DNA of 5,983 bases from Ilyomonas sp964658445 (GCA_964658445.1 CAZZZH010000274.1:1-5983); one strand, 5' to 3'; counted from the first letter of the stretch, positions 1 to 5,983 are shown. Made by a program: numbers and translations. The notes: generated from the letters alone by a model not told the origin.

Positions 1-2406
1 CAGCTCGTATTCTTCAATATGGATAGACGTGAAGAGGTCTTCGCGCACTACCTTTTCATTAATAACAATAGCATCTTCAAAGTTGTAACCTTTCCACGGC
101 ATGAATGCCACTTGCAGGTTACGACCTAAAGCCAATTCTCCATCTTTCGTAGCATAACCTTCAGTCAGGAAATCGCCTTTTACTACTTTCTGTCCTTTCC
201 TTACAGCAGGACGTAGATTGATAGAAGTTGACTGGTTGGTTTTGATGAATTTAGTTAAGCGATAAACCACTAAATCATCTTCGAAAGACACTAAACGATC
301 TGCATCGTTACGGTTGTAACGAACATGAATTTCTTTAGCGTCAACGAATTCAACCACACCATTGCCGTCAGCATGAATTTGAATACGTGCATCGCGGGCA
401 GCTTTTCCTTCCAAACCAGTTCCTACAATCGGTGCTTGTGGCAGGATTAACGGAACCGCCTGGCGTTGCATATTTGAACCCATCAGCGCACGGTTGGCAT
501 CATCATGTTCCAGGAACGGAATCAAGGAAGCACTCAAACCTACAATCTGGTTAGGCGCAACGTCCATGTATTGAACATCATTTCTTTCAAGAATTGGGAA
601 GTCGCCTGTTTCGCGGCTGATGATTTTATCTTCTACGAAATTGCCCTTCTCATCCAGAACGGTGTTGCTCTGGGCAATCTTGGCAGTATCTTCTTCTTCT
701 GCGCTTAAGAACTTTAGGTTTTTCAAATCCACTTTACCTTCACTCACGCGATGATATGGAGTTTCAATAAAGCCCATATCATTAATCTTCGCATGAACGC
801 AAAGGGTAGAAATCAAACCAATGTTCGGTCCTTCCGGTGTTTCGATGGTACACAAACGACCGTAGTGAGAATAGTGTACGTCACGTACTTCAAAACCAGC
901 TCTTTCACGACTTAAACCTCCGGGTCCGAGTGCGGAAATACGACGTTTGTGCGTAATTTCTGACAACGGATTGGTTTGGTCTAAGAACTGGGACAACTGA
1001 GAAGTACCAAAGAACGAGTTGATAACAGAAGATAACGTACGCGCATTGATCAGGTCAACCGGCGTAAATACTTCATTATCTCTTACGTTCATTCTTTCAC
1101 GGATGGTACGAGCCATACGCGCCAGACCCACACCAAACTGAGCATACAACTGTTCACCTACGGTACGTACACGACGGTTGCTCAGGTGATCGATATCATC
1201 AATATCAGCCTTCGCATTGGTTAAGCGAACGAGATATTTAATGATTTCAATGATATCTTCTTTGGTAAGAACTTTATTCGTCAGCTTTTGAGTTACGCCA
1301 AGTTTACGGTTGATCTTATAACGACCCACTTCACCCAGATCATAACGCTTATCGCTGAAGAACAATTTATCAATGATACCACGGGCAGTTTCATTATCCG
1401 GCGCATCAGCACCGCGCAACTGGCGATAGATATGCTGAACCGCTTCTAACTCACTGTTCGAAGTATCTTTATTTAACGTATTGTAGATAATGGCATAGTC
1501 GCCACCCACGTCTTCACGCTGAACGAAAACGCTCTTGGCTTCTACATCAATAATGGTTGCAATAGCATCTTCATCTAAGATAGTATCGCGTTCCATCACA
1601 ATTTCATTACGCTCAATAGAAACCACTTCTCCGGTATCTTCATCCACAAAATCTTCCACCCATGTTCTCAAAACGCGGGCAGCTAATTTTTTACCAAGAT
1701 GTTTAGAAAGAGATTTCTTATCGGCAGTAACTTCAGTAGCCATACCAAACAGCTCCAATATGTGCTTATCCGTTTCAAAACCGATAGAACGCAACAACGT
1801 CGTCACCGGGAATTTCTTCTTACGGTCAATGTACGCATACATTACGTTGTTAATGTCGGTAGCAAATTCCATCCACGCACCTTTAAAAGGAATGACACGG
1901 GCAGAATAAATCTTCGTTCCGTTCGGATGTATAGACTGACCAAAGAACACACCCGGAGAGCGGTGCAACTGCGAAACCACTACACGTTCAGCACCGTTCA
2001 CTACAAACGTACCACGCGGCGTCATGTAAGGAATATTTCCTAAGAACACATCCTGTACTATCGTCTGGAAATCCACGTGCTCTTCGTCATTACAACTCAG
2101 GCGCAGCTTGGCCTTCAGCGGCACAGCATACGTAAGGCCACGCTCCATACATTCTTCAATGGTGTAGCGCGGCGGGTCAATAAAATAATCTAAAAATTCG
2201 AGCACGAAAATGTTTCTCGTGTCGGTGATGGGAAAGTTTTCCTTAAACACGCGAAACAAACCTTCTACGTTGCGTTTGTCTGGCGTGGTTTCTAATTGGA
2301 AAAACTCCCGGAAAGATTGTAGCTGGATGTCTAATAAATCAGGTGTTTCAGCAAGGTGTTTAGTTTTACCAAAGCTGACCCTGTTTTGAACTTTTGTTGA
2401 TGACAT
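1..2406 (-). CDS. rpoB: DNA-directed RNA polymerase beta subunit, N-terminal 802 residues (C-terminus outside window)
   Basis: This is the beta subunit of RNA polymerase, which forms one side of the catalytic cleft in the cytoplasm. The reading frame is open from ATG at 2406 to the left edge. The first in-frame stop upstream is at 2461-2463 with no other ATG between, so the start is firm. Recognisable conserved blocks in order are: QLHRSPGVFF in the N-terminal lobe (codons near 1930-1980); the rifampicin-binding cluster at residues 470-493, reading SQLSQFLDQTNPLSE then THKRRISALGPGG; IETPEGPNIGLI; LEHDDANRALMGSNMQRQAV around residue 642; and GYNFEDAIVI at 773-782, whose E777-D778 match the E. 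coli Glu813-Asp814 pair near the active site. Bacteroidota RpoB is about 1270 residues, so roughly 470 residues are missing at the left; rpoC would be expected beyond them. No Shine-Dalgarno lies near the start, as is usual in this phylum. The preceding gene is not rplL, which is unusual. Confidence 0.99.
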   Translation of the reverse strand, partial: MSSTKVQNRVSFGKTKHLAETPDLLDIQLQSFREFFQLETTPDKRNVEGLFRVFKENFPITDTRNIFVLEFLDYFIDPPRYTIEECMERGLTYAVPLKAKLRLSCNDEEHVDFQTIVQDVFLGNIPYMTPRGTFVVNGAERVVVSQLHRSPGVFFGQSIHPNGTKIYSARVIPFKGAWMEFATDINNVMYAYIDRKKKFPVTTLLRSIGFETDKHILELFGMATEVTADKKSLSKHLGKKLAARVLRTWVEDFVDEDTGEVVSIERNEIVMERDTILDEDAIATIIDVEAKSVFVQREDVGGDYAIIYNTLNKDTSNSELEAVQHIYRQLRGADAPDNETARGIIDKLFFSDKRYDLGEVGRYKINRKLGVTQKLTNKVLTKEDIIEIIKYLVRLTNAKADIDDIDHLSNRRVRTVGEQLYAQFGVGLARMARTIRERMNVRDNEVFTPVDLINARTLSSVINSFFGTSQLSQFLDQTNPLSEITHKRRISALGPGGLSRERAGFEVRDVHYSHYGRLCTIETPEGPNIGLISTLCVHAKINDMGFIETPYHRVSEGKVDLKNLKFLSAEEEDTAKIAQSNTVLDEKGNFVEDKIISRETGDFPILERNDVQYMDVAPNQIVGLSASLIPFLEHDDANRALMGSNMQRQAVPLILPQAPIVGTGLEGKAARDARIQIHADGNGVVEFVDAKEIHVRYNRNDADRLVSFEDDLVVYRLTKFIKTNQSTSINLRPAVRKGQKVVKGDFLTEGYATKDGELALGRNLQVAFMPWKGYNFEDAIVINEKVVREDLFTSIHIEEYEL

Positions 2407-2549
2407 ATCTGAATTTAACCGGTTTTTTGCTTTACAATTTCCTTTCTGCTTAGAAAAGGGTTATTGAGATTGGACAAAAGAGAATCAATCTTTGCGAATG
2501 TTTATCATAGTTCTCTTATTTCCGATAGCTGTTGCATTGAAAAGGAGGG

Positions 2550-2584
2550 CAAAATTACGCATAACGGTGGAAATGTAAAACAAA
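2550..2584 (-). promoter_or_regulatory. Putative second Bacteroidota-type promoter for rpoB (downstream, overlapping)
   Basis: On the minus strand, TAATTTTG (2557-2550) is a second exact TAnnTTTG match. The TTTG inside the upstream -7 box (2584-2581) would serve as its -33 element with a 23-base spacer, the long end of the accepted range. The start would lie near 2543, with a leader of about 137 nt. It is weaker than the upstream site because of the spacing, and the two could not be bound at once. Confidence 0.35.
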
Positions 2585-2613
2585 TTTATAAGGGTTTTCC
2601 AGTGTTTAACAAA
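2581..2613 (-). promoter_or_regulatory. Putative Bacteroidota-type promoter for rpoB (upstream site)
   Basis: On the minus strand, TTTG (2613-2610) is followed after 21 bases by TAAATTTG (2588-2581). This is an exact match to the -33 TTTG and -7 TAnnTTTG elements recognised by the primary sigma factor in Bacteroidota, with spacing in the accepted range. Transcription would start near 2575 and give rpoB a leader of about 170 nt. The match is seen in the sequence; its use is inferred. Confidence 0.55.
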
Positions 2614-2724
2614 ATTTGGCAAATGATTTATAAAAAGTTTCTCGTTAGGGAAAAATTACAAACACATAAGTACGGCTTCAAAAAATTAGATGGCAATAAT
2701 TGCTGTTACCGTCATTCCGCAATT

Positions 2725-2766
2725 GCCCTCGACATTGTTTTCATCACAAATCACTTTTGCGAGGGC
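2725..2766. repeat. Short inverted repeat in the rpoB/ABC intergenic region
   Basis: GCCCTCG (2725-2731) and CGAGGGC (2760-2766) are perfect 7-base inverted arms with a 28-base spacer. Two small palindromes lie beside it: GCAATAATTGC (2693-2703) and GCAATTGC (2719-2726). The spacer is long for an intrinsic terminator and no T-run follows, so this could be a protein-binding site, a relic or chance. Confidence 0.3.
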
Positions 2767-2850
2767 TTTGTGCAGAATCTGATGATTAAATAAACATCAG
2801 CTAACCATGCAGCAGTACTTAATAAAATAAAAATGGCGATGAGCCGCTTT

Positions 2851-2858
2851 TAAATTTG
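2851..2858 (+). promoter_or_regulatory. Putative -7 promoter box for the ABC ATPase gene
   Basis: TAAATTTG matches TAnnTTTG exactly and ends 29 bases before the ATG at 2888, which would leave a leader of about 20 to 25 nt. No TTG or TTTG lies 17-23 bases upstream, so only half of the expected promoter is present. In an AT-rich region a lone box could arise by chance. Confidence 0.35.
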
Positions 2859-2887
2859 CTTCTTTGTCAAAAACTTTTTTATAAAGC

Positions 2888-3871
2888 ATGAGTTTCTTAG
2901 AAGTAACAGGAGTTATTAAGCAACAGGGGAGTATTAGCTTAAACAACATCTCTTTCACCCAGCATCGATTTCAAAAAATAGCCATCGCCGGCGAAACCGG
3001 TTCCGGCAAAAGCACATTACTGAAAATGGTCGCCGGTTTGGTGCAGCCCGATGCCGGCGAAATTCTGTTTAACGGAAAGAAGGTAAAAGGTCCTTTAGAA
3101 ACCTTACTTCCCGGTCATCTTGGCATTGCTTATTTATCACAGCATTTCGAGCTTCGCAATAATTACCGGGTAGAGGAAGAGTTAGATTATCTCAACCAGT
3201 TAGGGAAAGAAGAAGCCGACGCCTTATTCGAAGTCTGCCGAATTTCTCATCTGGTAAAGCGTAAGACAACCGAAGTGTCAGGAGGAGAGAAGCAGCGCAT
3301 TTCCCTCGCTCGTTTGTTGCTGTCCTCACCAAAGTTGTTATTGCTCGATGAGCCGTATTCCAACCTCGATATCATCCACAAAAACATTCTCAAAAAAGTC
3401 GTTCACGATCTGGGCGAAAAGCTCGGCATCACGTGCCTGCTCATTTCCCACGACCCCAACGATCTGCTTTCCTGGGCAGATGAAATCATCATCCTGAAAG
3501 AAGGAAGCGTCATCCAGCAGAGCAGCCCGTTCCAGGTTTATAACGAACCAACAAATGAATACGTAGCAGCTCTCTTCGGCAGTTACAATGTACTAAGTCA
3601 ACCTTTGTACAATGCCTTTGCAGAGACGCCGGTTGAAGAAAATAACAGACGTTTTTTCATTCGTCCCGAACAGTTTCTGATCAATGTTCTGCAAAGAAAA
3701 TTCGTTAAAGGCAAAGCGGCTGACATCCGTTTTTTGGGAAGTGCTTCCGAGGTCGATGTACTGTTTGATAATGAGGAAATGATAACTGTAAGAACAAACC
3801 TAACAAACATCAGCAAAGGCGATACCGTCAGAGTTTCCCTCTCACCAAACCATCTACTGGGTAAGGAGTAA
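2888..3871 (+). CDS. ABC transporter ATP-binding protein with C-terminal TOBE-like domain (PotA/FbpC/MalK-like)
   Basis: This is a cytoplasmic ATPase that would power an importer of the spermidine, ferric-iron or sugar type. The 327 residues contain every core motif: Walker A GETGSGKST (35-43), Q-loop Q85, signature VSGGEKQR (130-137), Walker B LLLLDEP (150-156, with D154 and catalytic E155), D-loop SNLD (158-161) and switch H188. A linker leads to FFIRPEQFLI (256-265), the xxRPE motif that opens the TOBE region in PotA and MalK relatives, then a strand-rich end (280-320) starting RFLGSASEVDV. At 327 residues it is slightly shorter than typical PotA or FbpC. The Q-loop-to-signature distance (46 residues) is also a little short, and the usual aromatic A-loop residue seems to be Gln (Q12/Q13). 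The ATG is the first after an in-frame TAA at 2882. No permease or binding-protein gene is adjacent, so the substrate cannot be assigned. The 3' end overlaps the converging small gene by 18 bases. Confidence 0.93.
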   Translation: MSFLEVTGVIKQQGSISLNNISFTQHRFQKIAIAGETGSGKSTLLKMVAGLVQPDAGEILFNGKKVKGPLETLLPGHLGIAYLSQHFELRNNYRVEEELDYLNQLGKEEADALFEVCRISHLVKRKTTEVSGGEKQRISLARLLLSSPKLLLLDEPYSNLDIIHKNILKKVVHDLGEKLGITCLLISHDPNDLLSWADEIIILKEGSVIQQSSPFQVYNEPTNEYVAALFGSYNVLSQPLYNAFAETPVEENNRRFFIRPEQFLINVLQRKFVKGKAADIRFLGSASEVDVLFDNEEMITVRTNLTNISKGDTVRVSLSPNHLLGKE

Positions 3872-4156
3872 CGCGTTTCTTTTCTTTCTAAACTCCAACG
3901 AATTTCTGTTGTCTTCAATTAATAATTGATGATTCACCAACCATTGGTTCATTCGCTGAATCGCCGACTGCAATTGCGTTTGAGACAATTGACTGATCGC
4001 TGTTTTCTTTCTATCCAGGTAATAATACCAGCAATCGCTAAACAACCAGTCCAGTATAATCCGGTTAAAACAATGATTAAATCGAACCGGAGATTGATAC
4101 GTTGCGGGGAGCGTTTCATTAATCATTGTTTGAAAAGCTGTTCTTAAGTCAGTCAT
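3854..4156 (-). CDS. Conserved-looking small protein of unknown function (100 aa)
   Basis: I do not recognise a named family. The protein reads as a real gene product: it has a compact, helix-like composition with ordered blocks rather than the scrambled look of a shadow frame. Notable segments are PVRFNHCFNRIILDWLF (residues 23-39), DCWYYYLDR (41-49), a Gln/Ser-rich stretch leading to AIQRMNQWLVNHQLL, and DNRNSLEFRKKRN near the C-terminus. No signal peptide or membrane segment is visible, so it is probably cytoplasmic. The ATG at 4156 is 14 bases downstream of the terminator hairpin, and no Bacteroidota-type promoter box lies between them, so expression may depend on read-through from the upstream gene or on an unrecognised start. 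Its last 18 bases overlap the end of the ABC ATPase gene on the opposite strand. The frame on the other strand (3926-4147) is taken as a shadow because its sequence has no coherent pattern. Confidence 0.72.
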   Translation of the reverse strand: MTDLRTAFQTMINETLPATYQSPVRFNHCFNRIILDWLFSDCWYYYLDRKKTAISQLSQTQLQSAIQRMNQWLVNHQLLIEDNRNSLEFRKKRNALLLTQ

Positions 4157-4170
4157 AGGTTCATGAGGAA

Positions 4171-4220
4171 AAGCAAAAAAGCAGGTATCTGCTTTTATAG
4201 AGATGCCTGCTTTTTTGCTT
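4171..4220. terminator. Bidirectional intrinsic terminator with a 20-bp stem
   Basis: Positions 4171-4190 pair with 4201-4220 along all 20 bases with one G-U wobble, around a 10-base loop (4191-4200). The GC-bearing core is GCAGGYATCT. An A-run on the 5' side and a T-run on the 3' side give a U-tract on either strand, so the element can stop transcripts from both directions. On the minus strand it lies 10 bases past the TAA of the exported-protein gene and would end that transcript. On the plus strand it would end the ATPase transcript after it had run antisense through the small gene. A second, shorter hairpin is nested in it: AAAAGCAG (4177-4184) with CTGCTTTT (4189-4196) around GTAT. Confidence 0.88.
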
Positions 4221-4230
4221 ATTCTTTACT

Positions 4231-5772
4231 TTATTGTTTAGTAATCTTTGTTGTTATCATCTCTTTACTGTTGCTCACTTTCAGGATATACATACCCGCG
4301 GGTAAGGAAGGTATAGTCAATCGCTTTGTGCTGCTGCCGGCAGGCAATGTATAAGTGTTTATCTGCACTGTTTTTCCAAATAGATCTACCAATTCTGCTT
4401 TTACTGCATCGGGTTTGGTAAGCGTAATGGTTACTGATAAATTACTGATAACAGGGTTAGGATAGGCTTTTACAGAAAACGCAGTAATACCGGAAATAGC
4501 ACTGATTGTTTTAAGCGAAGCATCTGTTATCAAGTCAGCAGCGGGATCGCAAACTATCGCCTCGGTAAGCTTAGCAGCAGGGCTTATTCTCAGTACAGGG
4601 AACATCGTGTTCAATGTATAGGAAGAATAATTGGGGACATTTACGGTGTCTAACGCTATCGTCTGCGCCCTAACCGCTACATCTGTTGTATTGCAGGTAT
4701 TGCCCGCAGCCGTAAGCTTGATAAGATAACTCTCGTTGTTCCTGCTTCTTGAAAAAGTGTAAAAGGCACGGCCTGCCAGAATGCGGTAACTTCCGTCCTT
4801 TAACTTAATAGACGCCATAGCAGCCGCAGGGTTAGGTGTACCGATTGTTTTTTCCCAGAGAAAGGTGCCATTTGTTTTCATAGCAGCTATCATCAGCATG
4901 GTATCGCTAAAACTGGTGTTGGTTCTATAACCTGCTAAGAGAATAACACTATCAGAAATAACTGCCGTATGGTAATTTTCAAACATTTTGGCAGCCCCGA
5001 TTTGTTTTTGCCACACAACGGCACCTGACCTGGCAAAACGGGTAACATACGGAACACCGCCATAATTATTCCCGTTGGTGATCAATAAAAGATCCCCGTT
5101 GGAAAATTCGTCTGCAACGGTAGGAAAATTAGGTACTGCAGTAAAGCTTTTGTTCATTAACTGGTTGCCGCTGGTGTCAAACAATGAAAGCGTACTATTT
5201 CCAAAATCACTTCCGGCCGCAGCATACTTGTTATCATGGGTTACTTTTATAGAGCTTATAAAATTGTCGTAAGAAGGATCGCTTAACGACTTCGTCCACA
5301 CAAAAGATCCATTTACATCCATTTTAATAAAGCGCGAACTAATAACATCGGCAGAATTAATATAAGAAATAATATAATTGCCTGTCTGGTCTTCCACAAT
5401 ATCAATAGCTTGGTTTCCATAGATAGCCTGCTTCCACACCGGATTTCCGCTCGCATCAAACTTGCTTACTTCTGGTGTTATATTACCCTGGTTAATGGTG
5501 TTGGCTAATACCACAAAACCATTATCCCGGGTAGGAATGGCTTTTACAAATTGCATGATGGTGGTGTCCTTTGCCTTAATTGTCCATACAATTTTGTCCG
5601 AAGCATTGTACTTTGCTATCAGGAAAATGCCTGTAACTAAGTAGCCACCATCTTGGGTAGCAACAATAGATTGTCCACCTGTCAATGGCAATTGTTTTAC
5701 AAAAGAACTTTGTGCTTGTGAAAGTAACGTAGCGGTACAAAACAAGAAGACTAACGAATAAATTTTTTTCAT
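4231..5772 (-). CDS. T9SS-exported repeat protein with type A C-terminal sorting domain
   Basis: This protein is predicted to be exported and then released at or attached to the cell surface by the type IX secretion system; its activity is unknown. From the ATG at 5772 it has 513 residues. Residues 1-20 form a signal peptide (MKKIYSLVFLFCTATLLSQA) with likely cleavage before Q21. Residues about 30-365 hold seven repeats of 46-55 residues. Each pairs a strand such as TQDGGYLVTG with a motif like KFDASGNPVWKQ; the Trp falls at 63, 113, 159, 254 and 306 and is replaced near 206 (Met) and 361 (Asn). This suggests a seven-bladed beta-propeller-like fold. Residues 437-513, starting YPNP and including LVDLFGK, LPAGMYILKV and a KITKQ end, form the T9SS type A sorting domain. 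The mature part has only two cysteines (C360, C408). A longer frame from an ATG at 5811 is rejected, since it would bury the signal peptide behind 13 residues and overlap the promoter box. The terminator at 4171-4220 follows directly. Confidence 0.9.
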   Translation of the reverse strand: MKKIYSLVFLFCTATLLSQAQSSFVKQLPLTGGQSIVATQDGGYLVTGIFLIAKYNASDKIVWTIKAKDTTIMQFVKAIPTRDNGFVVLANTINQGNITPEVSKFDASGNPVWKQAIYGNQAIDIVEDQTGNYIISYINSADVISSRFIKMDVNGSFVWTKSLSDPSYDNFISSIKVTHDNKYAAAGSDFGNSTLSLFDTSGNQLMNKSFTAVPNFPTVADEFSNGDLLLITNGNNYGGVPYVTRFARSGAVVWQKQIGAAKMFENYHTAVISDSVILLAGYRTNTSFSDTMLMIAAMKTNGTFLWEKTIGTPNPAAAMASIKLKDGSYRILAGRAFYTFSRSRNNESYLIKLTAAGNTCNTTDVAVRAQTIALDTVNVPNYSSYTLNTMFPVLRISPAAKLTEAIVCDPAADLITDASLKTISAISGITAFSVKAYPNPVISNLSVTITLTKPDAVKAELVDLFGKTVQINTYTLPAGSSTKRLTIPSLPAGMYILKVSNSKEMITTKITKQ

Positions 5773-5810
5773 AGAAAATTTGGTTATTGGCGGTGTAATA
5801 AATGAGGACA

Positions 5811-5838
5811 TAAATATAATGGTTTAATTAATCCGCAA
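5811..5838 (-). promoter_or_regulatory. Putative promoter for the T9SS-exported protein gene
   Basis: On the minus strand, TTG (5838-5836) precedes TATATTTA (5818-5811) by 17 bases. The latter matches TAnnTTTG in all but the last base. Transcription would begin near 5804, about 30 nt before the ATG at 5772. The box overlaps the alternative ATG at 5811, which supports the shorter protein. Confidence 0.45.
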
Positions 5839-5900
5839 CATAAAAATCCTTTACACAATAGCCTGGCGAAGCTTGGACTATCCTCACGTTTTCAATTTTC

Positions 5901-5945
5901 AATCTGGCGCAAGCGTCCGCTTATGCCGATAACAACGAAGCGTCC
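5901..5945. repeat. GC-rich repeated motif at right edge, possible dispersed intergenic repeat
   Basis: AAGCGTCC occurs twice in the same orientation (5911-5918 and 5938-5945), 27 bases apart. The first copy lies in the near-palindrome AAGCGTCCGCTT (5911-5922). A related block, TGGCGAAGCTTGGAC, lies at 5863-5877, and TTTTCAAT is repeated in tandem at 5889-5904. No open frame of useful length covers this GC-rich patch. The look is that of a dispersed non-coding repeat, but only one region of the genome is visible, so this is inference. The remaining bases to the window end (5946-5983) show no gene. Confidence 0.35.
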
Positions 5946-5983
5946 CCTTCACCTTGCACCTTCTTCACAAATAAACAAACCCA

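Larger units (their letters stand above)
2407..2887. other. Divergent intergenic region between rpoB and the ABC ATPase gene
   Basis: This 481-base AT-rich stretch has no convincing gene on either strand. It holds two overlapping minus-strand promoter-like sites for rpoB (2550-2613) and a plus-strand -7-like box for the ATPase gene (2851-2858). If the upstream rpoB site is used, the rpoB leader is about 170 nt. Within that leader, 2441-2447 (CCTTTCT) can pair with 2452-2459 around a GCTT loop with one bulged A, a weak stem. A 110-codon TTG-started plus-strand frame (2464-2793) has no recognisable content, crosses the promoter sites and is judged spurious. A minus-strand open stretch of 36 codons (2686-2796) has no ATG near its 5' end and is only a possible relic. 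Confidence 0.7.

Noticed and set aside
505..708. Plus-strand frame of 67 residues opposite rpoB
   Set aside because: It lies wholly inside rpoB, and its sequence is explained as the complement of that gene.
1535..2043. Two plus-strand frames of 114-124 residues opposite rpoB
   Set aside because: They are antisense shadows of the highly conserved rpoB frame, rich in Ser/Thr/Arg with no protein-like blocks.
2464..2793. Plus-strand frame of 109 residues in the intergenic region
   Set aside because: It starts at TTG, has no recognisable domain or coherent pattern, and runs across both rpoB promoter-like sites.
2407..2887. Degraded rplL upstream of rpoB
   Set aside because: Minus-strand translations of the interval show no L7/L12-like Ala/Lys/Glu-rich or C-terminal motifs.
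3598..3918. Minus-strand frame of 106 residues opposite the ATPase C-terminus
   Set aside because: The ATPase frame carries conserved TOBE-like motifs there, and the minus frame also overlaps the better small gene at 3854-4156 in another phase.
3926..4147. Plus-strand frame of 73 residues opposite the small gene
   Set aside because: Its Arg-rich, patternless sequence contrasts with the ordered minus-strand protein, so it is taken as a shadow.
4163..4354. Plus-strand frame of 63 residues that looks like a membrane peptide
   Set aside because: It starts inside the terminator hairpin and runs antisense through the T9SS sorting domain; its hydrophobic look comes from T-rich sequence.
5075..5644. 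Two plus-strand frames of 60-65 residues opposite the exported-protein gene
   Set aside because: Both are contained in the repeat region of the minus-strand gene and show no independent features.

Overview
The window looks like chromosomal DNA of a Bacteroidota bacterium, probably close to Chitinophagaceae. The phylum call rests on three observations: an RpoB that reads as Bacteroidota-type, a secreted protein with a type IX secretion (T9SS) type A C-terminal sorting domain, and promoter-like sites matching the TTTG / TAnnTTTG consensus of that phylum with no clear Shine-Dalgarno sites. The family-level guess is inference only.

Layout, left to right. Positions 1-2406 (minus strand) hold the first 802 codons of rpoB, with the C-terminal part beyond the left edge. 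Positions 2407-2887 are a 481-base divergent intergenic region that carries two overlapping promoter-like sites for rpoB and a weaker one for the gene on the other side. A plus-strand ABC-transporter ATPase with a C-terminal TOBE-like domain follows (2888-3871). A minus-strand gene of 100 codons (3854-4156) overlaps its 3' end by 18 bases. Just upstream of that small gene is a strong 20-bp hairpin (4171-4220) that reads as a bidirectional intrinsic terminator. It closes the next minus-strand gene (4231-5772), a 513-residue T9SS-exported protein with seven propeller-like repeats. The right edge (5839-5983) is non-coding and carries a short GC-rich repeated motif that resembles a dispersed intergenic repeat.

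The genes do not form one pathway. rpoB is housekeeping. The ATPase has no permease or binding protein beside it. The small protein is an unrecognised conserved-looking cytoplasmic protein. The T9SS protein is a surface or secreted cargo. The points most worth a second look are: rpoB is not preceded by rplL and has its own long divergent promoter region; the small gene lies between a tail-to-tail overlap and a terminator 14 bases from its start codon; the terminator can fold in two mutually exclusive ways; and the exported protein has a regular sevenfold repeat. I found no convincing new multi-gene system, CRISPR array, tRNA, rRNA or insertion sequence.
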